From: Bifidobacterium breve
GTDB lineage: Bacteria; Actinomycetota; Thermoleophilia; Miltoncostaeales; Miltoncostaeaceae
Assembly (NCBI GenBank): GCA_945861935.1
Contig: CAMAVU010000004.1
Coordinates: 1 to 60,250, forward strand
DNA length: 60,250 nt
Direction: 5' to 3'
Below the pieces are notes generated by a model. The model did not search any database. It was not told the origin of the DNA and saw only the letters and a list, made by a program, of their open reading frames with translations. The translations under genes and the position numbers were made by a program. This document shows positions 55,479 through 60,250 of the stretch, piece by piece (within the stretch, counting starts at the first letter, position 1; each line of letters starts with the position of its first letter).

Positions 55479-58262
55479 GTGAGCACCGGCCGCCGCTCGC
55501 TCCTCTTCCTCGCTGCCGTCATCGGGCTGGTTGCCGCTTCGGCGATTGCCATCGCGCTCCGGCCCGCGGTGCTGGGCCTCGACCTGCAGGGCGGGGTCGA
55601 GGTCGTGCTCCAGGGGAAGGCGACCCGCGACTCCCAGGTCACCCAGGAGGCCATCGAGCGGTCGGTCGAGGTCATCCGCAGTCGGGTGGACGCCTTCGGG
55701 GTGGCCGAGCCCGAGATCCAGACGCAGGGCTCCGACCAGATCGTGGTGTCACTGCCGGGTGCACAGGACCCCGATGGCGTGGTGGAGGACCTGATCAGGC
55801 CGGCCCAGCTGGTGTTCACGGACTATCAGGCCAACGTCGCCGCGCAGGACCCGAGCCTGTGGACGATGGCGGAGCGGGCGCAGACAACCACGCCCCGCCC
55901 GCCCGTGGAGGGCGAGCCCACCTACTACCTGTTCAGGGCGAACGCCGCACACACACTCGTCGTGGGTCCTGAGTATGTGAGGACCGACCTCCTGGTGGCG
56001 TCCGACGGGAAGGTGCCTGCCGGGACGGAGGTGGTGACGGTTCCCACCGGGCTCGTCATCTACGAGGACGTGCAGCAACTCGATCCGTCGCGCGCCGACA
56101 GCCCGTCGCGCACCGTGTCCGTGCTCATGCAGGACAAGCCGGCGCTCACCGGGCGCGACATCACGTCGTCGTCGCAGAGCTTCGACTCCGGGTCCCAGGG
56201 CGGGAACCAGGAGCCGATCGTCACGATGCAGTTCACGGACCGGGGCGCGCAGGCCTTCCATGACGTCACCCGTGACCTCGCGCAGCGCGGGGCCCTGCGC
56301 CAGCAACTGCAGAGCTTCGCGATCGTGCTCGACGGGACGATCATCAGCAACCCGACCGTTGACTACAAGCAGTACCCGGACGGGATCAGCGGGAACAACG
56401 GCGCGCAGATCTCCGGGAACTTCACCACCGATGAGGCGCGGACCCTCGCCGACCAGTTGAACTCGGGCGCGATCCCCATCCGTCTCGACGTCATCAGCCA
56501 GAAGCAGGTCTCGGCCACGCTCGGCGCCGAGTCCCTCCAGCAGGGCCTCATCGCCGGGGTCATCGGCCTCATCATCGTCATCCTGTTCCTGATCGCGTAC
56601 TACCGCATCCTCGGGCTCATCGCGGCCGGGGCGCTCGTCCTCTACGCGTTCTTCTTCACCGCGGTGATCGTCGCCGTGCCGATCACGCTGACCCTTCCCG
56701 GCATCGCCGGTGTCATCCTGACCATCGGTGTGGCGTCCGACGCCAACGTGGTCATCTTCGAACGAATGCGCGAGGAGACGCGGGCCGGGCGTACCACCAA
56801 ATCGGCCCTGCTCACCGGGTATACGAAGGGTCTCAGCGCGATCATCGACGCCAACGTCGTGACCTTCCTGACGGCCGCCATGCTGTTCCTGTTCAGCACG
56901 GCGGGGCCCAAGGGCTTCGCCTTCACCCTCATGATCGGTGTCCTCCTGTCGTTCTTCACGGCCGTCGTCGTGACCCGGCTCGTCATCGAGGGCATCTCCG
57001 GCACCAGACTGTTCAAGGACTCACGGGTGCTCGGGCTCGACGTGCGTGAGCCGCGGTGGAAGTTCGACTTCGTCGGCACGTGGCGCCTCTGGCTCGCGAT
57101 CTCGTTCATCCCCGTGGCGGTGGGTGCGGTGGTCATCGGCATCAACGGGCTGAACCTCGGACTCGACTTCACGGGTGGCACACGCGTGGTCATGGCCTTC
57201 GATGACGCCACCACCACGGAGGGCGAGGTGCGTCAGGTCCTCACCGGTCGTGGTTACCCCGACGCCAAAATTCAAGTGACCACCGACGTCGCCACGGGGG
57301 CCCGCGGGTTCCAGATCCAGACGCCCACCCTGCAGCCACGCGCACTCGGGGAACTCAAGGCGGCGCTCGACCAGGAGTTGGGCGGCATCGACGAACGCAC
57401 ATACCAGGTCGAGACGGTCGGACCGACCTTCGGCCGTCAGGTGGTCGAGCGCGCCATATGGGCGGTTGGGCTGTCGTTGCTGCTCGTCATCCTCTATCTG
57501 AGTTTCCGGTTCGAGTACCGGCTCGCCCTCCCCGCCATGCTGTCGGTGGTCCACGATGTGTGGCTGTCGGTTGCCGTGTACGCGGTCACAGGCCGTGAGG
57601 TCACCAGCGCCACCATCGCCGCGCTCCTGACGATCCTCGGGTACTCCCTGTACGACGTGGTGGTGGTGTTCGACCGAATCCGGGAGAACGTGCCCCTGAT
57701 GCGCAATGCGCGCTACAAGGACATCGTCAACCGGTCGGTGCACGAGACCCTCACCCGGTCGATCATCACGAGCGTCGCGACGATCCTTCCCGTGCTCGCG
57801 CTGTTCTTCTTCGGGGGCGAGACGCTGCGGGACTTCGCGTTCGCCCTGCTCGTCGGCCTGCTCGCCGGGGGTCTCTCATCACTCCTCATCGCCGGTCCTC
57901 TCGCCGCCATCTGGAAGGAGCGCCAGCCCGAGGGCCGGAAGCGCGCCGCGAAGGCGCGCAAGCGCGCGGCCCGCGACGAGTCGGCATACGACTCCGACGT
58001 GGCCGACGTGGCGGTACTCGCACGGGCCGAGAGGGCACTCGACGCCGTGCCGGTTCCCTCGCTGATGCGGGACGACGACGACGAACCCGCCGTGGAGGAG
58101 GTGCCCGTCGAGGCCCCGGAGCCCGCGGTGGATGAGGCCCCCGAGGCGCCGGAGCGCAGAGATGGCGATGATGTGCCGGAGGCTGGCGCGCAACCGACGC
58201 CGGAGGCGCCGCCCACGCGTGATCGCCGGCACGGTCAGGTGAAGAGGAGGAGGAGATCATGA
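55479..58262 (+). CDS. secDF: SecDF, fused protein-export membrane protein
   Basis: Uses the proton gradient to pull proteins out of SecYEG. 927 residues, SecD and SecF in one chain as in Bacillus. SecD part (1-~535): GLDLQGGVEVVL, large periplasmic head (~45-350), GVASDANVVIFERMREE. SecF part (~540-810): LGLDFTGGTRVV, LTILGYSLYDVVVVFDRIREN. The C-terminal ~115 residues are a basic then acidic, proline-rich cytoplasmic tail, longer than usual. GTG 55479; the stop overlaps the next gene. Confidence 0.95.
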   Translation: MSTGRRSLLFLAAVIGLVAASAIAIALRPAVLGLDLQGGVEVVLQGKATRDSQVTQEAIERSVEVIRSRVDAFGVAEPEIQTQGSDQIVVSLPGAQDPDGVVEDLIRPAQLVFTDYQANVAAQDPSLWTMAERAQTTTPRPPVEGEPTYYLFRANAAHTLVVGPEYVRTDLLVASDGKVPAGTEVVTVPTGLVIYEDVQQLDPSRADSPSRTVSVLMQDKPALTGRDITSSSQSFDSGSQGGNQEPIVTMQFTDRGAQAFHDVTRDLAQRGALRQQLQSFAIVLDGTIISNPTVDYKQYPDGISGNNGAQISGNFTTDEARTLADQLNSGAIPIRLDVISQKQVSATLGAESLQQGLIAGVIGLIIVILFLIAYYRILGLIAAGALVLYAFFFTAVIVAVPITLTLPGIAGVILTIGVASDANVVIFERMREETRAGRTTKSALLTGYTKGLSAIIDANVVTFLTAAMLFLFSTAGPKGFAFTLMIGVLLSFFTAVVVTRLVIEGISGTRLFKDSRVLGLDVREPRWKFDFVGTWRLWLAISFIPVAVGAVVIGINGLNLGLDFTGGTRVVMAFDDATTTEGEVRQVLTGRGYPDAKIQVTTDVATGARGFQIQTPTLQPRALGELKAALDQELGGIDERTYQVETVGPTFGRQVVERAIWAVGLSLLLVILYLSFRFEYRLALPAMLSVVHDVWLSVAVYAVTGREVTSATIAALLTILGYSLYDVVVVFDRIRENVPLMRNARYKDIVNRSVHETLTRSIITSVATILPVLALFFFGGETLRDFAFALLVGLLAGGLSSLLIAGPLAAIWKERQPEGRKRAAKARKRAARDESAYDSDVADVAVLARAERALDAVPVPSLMRDDDDEPAVEEVPVEAPEPAVDEAPEAPERRDGDDVPEAGAQPTPEAPPTRDRRHGQVKRRRRS

Positions 58263-58633
58263 TGACCCCACGGGAGGCGGTCGAGCAGGCGATCTTCGTT
58301 GCGGTGGGGGCGGCGTCCCTCACCCGGGATCGCGCGCAGGGGATCGTTGACGACCTCGTGCGCCGGGGACAGATGACCGACGAGGAGGGGCGCCTTACCG
58401 TCGAGGGGCTCATGGCGCGCGTGCGTGCGGGCGGCGACGCCTACGGAATCGTCGGCAGGATCGAGGATGGGGTGCACGCCATTCTGCGCGAACTCGGCAT
58501 CGCACAGCGAGACGACATCGTGGATGTGGACCAGCGCATCGCCGAACTCGAACATCGCATCCGCCTGCTCGAGGAGGCGTCGGGTTCCGGCTCGTCCGGG
58601 ACAGACGCCGCGCCACCGGGTGCCGCCGACTAG
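58259..58633 (+). CDS. Small helical protein, phasin-like
   Basis: 124 residues: PREAVEQAIFVAVGAASLTRDRAQGIVDDLVRRGQMT, then a C-terminal heptad coil (VDQRIAELEHRIRLLEEA) and a low-complexity end. The layout is that of polyhydroxyalkanoate granule/phasin-like proteins, which in actinobacteria often precede an ABC1 kinase, but function here is inference. ATG overlaps the secDF stop. Confidence 0.65.
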   Translation: MMTPREAVEQAIFVAVGAASLTRDRAQGIVDDLVRRGQMTDEEGRLTVEGLMARVRAGGDAYGIVGRIEDGVHAILRELGIAQRDDIVDVDQRIAELEHRIRLLEEASGSGSSGTDAAPPGAAD

Positions 58634-58643
58634 CGGGTAATCC

Positions 58644-60250
58644 ATGGCCCATGGCGAGCGCAGGGGGACGCTGGCCAGGCTGCGCGAGATCGCGCAGGTC
58701 GCGACCCGCCACGGGTTCGGATATGCCTTCTCCCGCCGTCTGGGGCGCCATCCCGGTGATCCGGCGGGCGACACGCCCGAGGAGCGGGCAAGCCGCGGGC
58801 GGCGCCTCAGGGAGATGCTCGAGGAGCTCGGCCCGACCTTTGTGAAGTTCGGGCAACTCCTGTCCACGCGCCCCGACGTGGTGCCCCCGGACATCATCGG
58901 CGAACTGCGCACGTTGCAGGACGAGGCCCGCCCGGAGCCATTCGCCACCGTCCGCACCGTCGTCGAGCAGGACCTGGGGCTCACGCTCGAGCAGGCGTTC
59001 GAGTTCTTCGATCCGGAGCCGATCGGCAGTGCGTCGGTCGGTCAGGTTCACGTGGCCCGCCTGCCCGGCGGACAGGAGGTCGTGGTCAAGGTGCAGCGGC
59101 CCGATGCCGCGAGCACGCTGAACGCGGATATCGACCTGCTGTACCGCCTGGCCCGGCTGGCGAAGGACCGCGTCAGGAGACTGTCGTTCATTGACCTTGA
59201 GGGGCTGGTGGACGAGTTCGCGCGCACGGTGCGCCAGGAACTTGACTACCGGAACGAGGGCCGGAACGACGAGGCCGTCCGCCGGAACTTTGCGGCGGAC
59301 CCGCACGTCCAGGTGCCCCGGGTCCACTGGCGCCACACCACCGGGCGCGTCCTCACCCAGGAGCGGCTGGAGGGCCCCACCCTCGCCCATGCGGACCTCT
59401 CGGCGATGTCGGCCGACGAGCGCCGCACACTGGCGGTGCGCATCGCCGAGACGTGGATGCAGATGATCTTCGGCGACGGCATGTTCCACGCGGACCCGCA
59501 CCCCGCCAACATCATCGTGCTGGGGCCCGACGAGATCGGGCTCGTCGACTTCGGCATGGTCGGCCTGCTGTCGCAGGGGGACCGTGAGGCGGCGATCCGG
59601 CTCTTCACGGACATCCTCAGGCAGGACCCGGAGCGCCTCCCGCGCGATCTGCGGGCTCTGGGCATCCGGTACCCGAGGCAACTCGAGGACGAGTTCGCCC
59701 GGCGCATGCAGGACATGATGGCCCGGTACATGGGCATGTCCATGGACGACCTCGACCTCCGCGAGATCCTCCATGACCTCCTCGGCATCATCTACGACCT
59801 CGAACTGACCCTGCCGCCGCGCTGGATCCTGCTGGACAAGGCGCTCGCCACGCTGGCCGGGGTCACTCTCGAGGTGTCCCCTGATTTCAACGCATTCGAG
59901 ACCGCGCGCCCGTACGCGCGCCGACTGATGCAGGCGCGGTTCAGCCCCGAGCGCCTTGGCGGGCGTCTGCGGTCGGACGTGGGTCGCTACGCGGGAGCGC
60001 TCCTCGGGTATCCGCTGCAGGTGGGTGAGTTACTCGAAGAGTTCAAGGACGGCGAGGTGCACGTCGCCATTGATCTCCAGGAGATGAAGGAGGCCAGCGA
60101 CAAGGCAGTGACCGCGGCCAATCGTGTGGCCATCGCCCTCGTGGCCGCCGCGGTGATTCTGGCGTCAGGCATCATCGGCACGTTCGTGACGGAGGGCCCG
60201 CGGCTGTTCGGGCTCGCGCTGATCGGTGTTCCCGGCTTCGTGGCGGGGCT
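58644..60250 (+). CDS. UbiB/ABC1/ADCK family atypical kinase, 3' end outside the window
   Basis: At least 535 residues, open to the edge. KxGQ motif TFVKFGQLLSTRPDVVP, nucleotide loop GSASVGQVHVARLPGG (family A-rich loop), VKVQRP lysine, ELDYRNEGRN, FHADPHPANI catalytic loop and VDFGMVG metal aspartate. The C-terminus enters membrane helices (VAIALVAAAVILASGIIGTFV). Family members support quinone biosynthesis or lipid metabolism as ATPases. ATG 58644 is 10 bp after the phasin-like gene. Confidence 0.92.
   Translation, partial: MAHGERRGTLARLREIAQVATRHGFGYAFSRRLGRHPGDPAGDTPEERASRGRRLREMLEELGPTFVKFGQLLSTRPDVVPPDIIGELRTLQDEARPEPFATVRTVVEQDLGLTLEQAFEFFDPEPIGSASVGQVHVARLPGGQEVVVKVQRPDAASTLNADIDLLYRLARLAKDRVRRLSFIDLEGLVDEFARTVRQELDYRNEGRNDEAVRRNFAADPHVQVPRVHWRHTTGRVLTQERLEGPTLAHADLSAMSADERRTLAVRIAETWMQMIFGDGMFHADPHPANIIVLGPDEIGLVDFGMVGLLSQGDREAAIRLFTDILRQDPERLPRDLRALGIRYPRQLEDEFARRMQDMMARYMGMSMDDLDLREILHDLLGIIYDLELTLPPRWILLDKALATLAGVTLEVSPDFNAFETARPYARRLMQARFSPERLGGRLRSDVGRYAGALLGYPLQVGELLEEFKDGEVHVAIDLQEMKEASDKAVTAANRVAIALVAAAVILASGIIGTFVTEGPRLFGLALIGVPGFVAG

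Overview
High-GC chromosomal DNA (mostly GTG or ATG starts, many 4-base ATGA/GTGA overlaps), almost entirely protein coding. Gene content and order suggest an aerobic actinobacterium, most like the deep-branching Thermoleophilia type: an aroCKBQ-pepQ-efp-accBC-nusB cluster, dxs-tlyA-nadK-recN-pyrG, pdxST-yebC-ruvCAB, a fused SecDF, ergothioneine genes, heme A synthase and a VKOR/DsbA pair. The taxonomic guess is inference from gene content; no rRNA is present. I saw no tRNA, CRISPR array, insertion sequence, prophage or defence island.

Layout. 58-10290: RNase D and an Uup-like ABC-F ATPase diverge from a 41-bp gap; then a leftward unit gltB-egtB-egtD (glutamate synthase and ergothioneine synthesis), ended by a long perfect hairpin. 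10447-16370: rhomboid protease; leftward MDR oxidoreductase/membrane protein/M42 peptidase; a disulfide-forming DsbA-VKOR pair; RNase HI diverging from a minimal prepilin peptidase. 16581-25227: one long rightward operon for the shikimate pathway, Xaa-Pro peptidase, EF-P, biotin carboxyl carrier and biotin carboxylase, and NusB. 25753-28737: a large secreted beta-propeller/Ig-repeat protein after a 525-bp non-coding gap. 29015-37830: dxs, tlyA, nadK, recN, pyrG, an M20 peptidase and a Nudix hydrolase broken by one extra G. 37843-40989: leftward DrrA-like exporter (ATPase plus two permeases) with an O-methyltransferase. 41052-45910: DksA/TraR-type zinc protein, CtaA, CopCD copper protein, exonuclease VII. 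45907-48012: leftward membrane protein and a second secreted propeller protein. 48064-53466: RpiR-type regulator, PLP synthase, YebC, RuvCAB resolvasome. 53491-55028: GT4 glycosyltransferase and a small partner. 55137-end: yajC, secDF, a helical phasin-like protein, and UbiB/ABC1 kinase running off the edge.

Main points of interest: (1) AccB here is a 581-residue fusion in which an OadA/pyruvate-carboxylase-type carboxyltransferase barrel precedes the biotin domain but has lost its catalytic lysine and both metal histidines, apparently a pseudoenzyme; (2) at least fourteen starts have a TANNNT hexamer 6-9 bases upstream, the signature of leaderless transcription, including one that defines a 30-codon leader ORF abutting dxs; (3) three convergent gene pairs end on the same CTAG palindrome with both TAG stops interlocked; (4) a dyad covers the pdxS promoter/ribosome binding site next to an RpiR-family regulator; (5) a frameshift in a G7 tract splits the Nudix gene.
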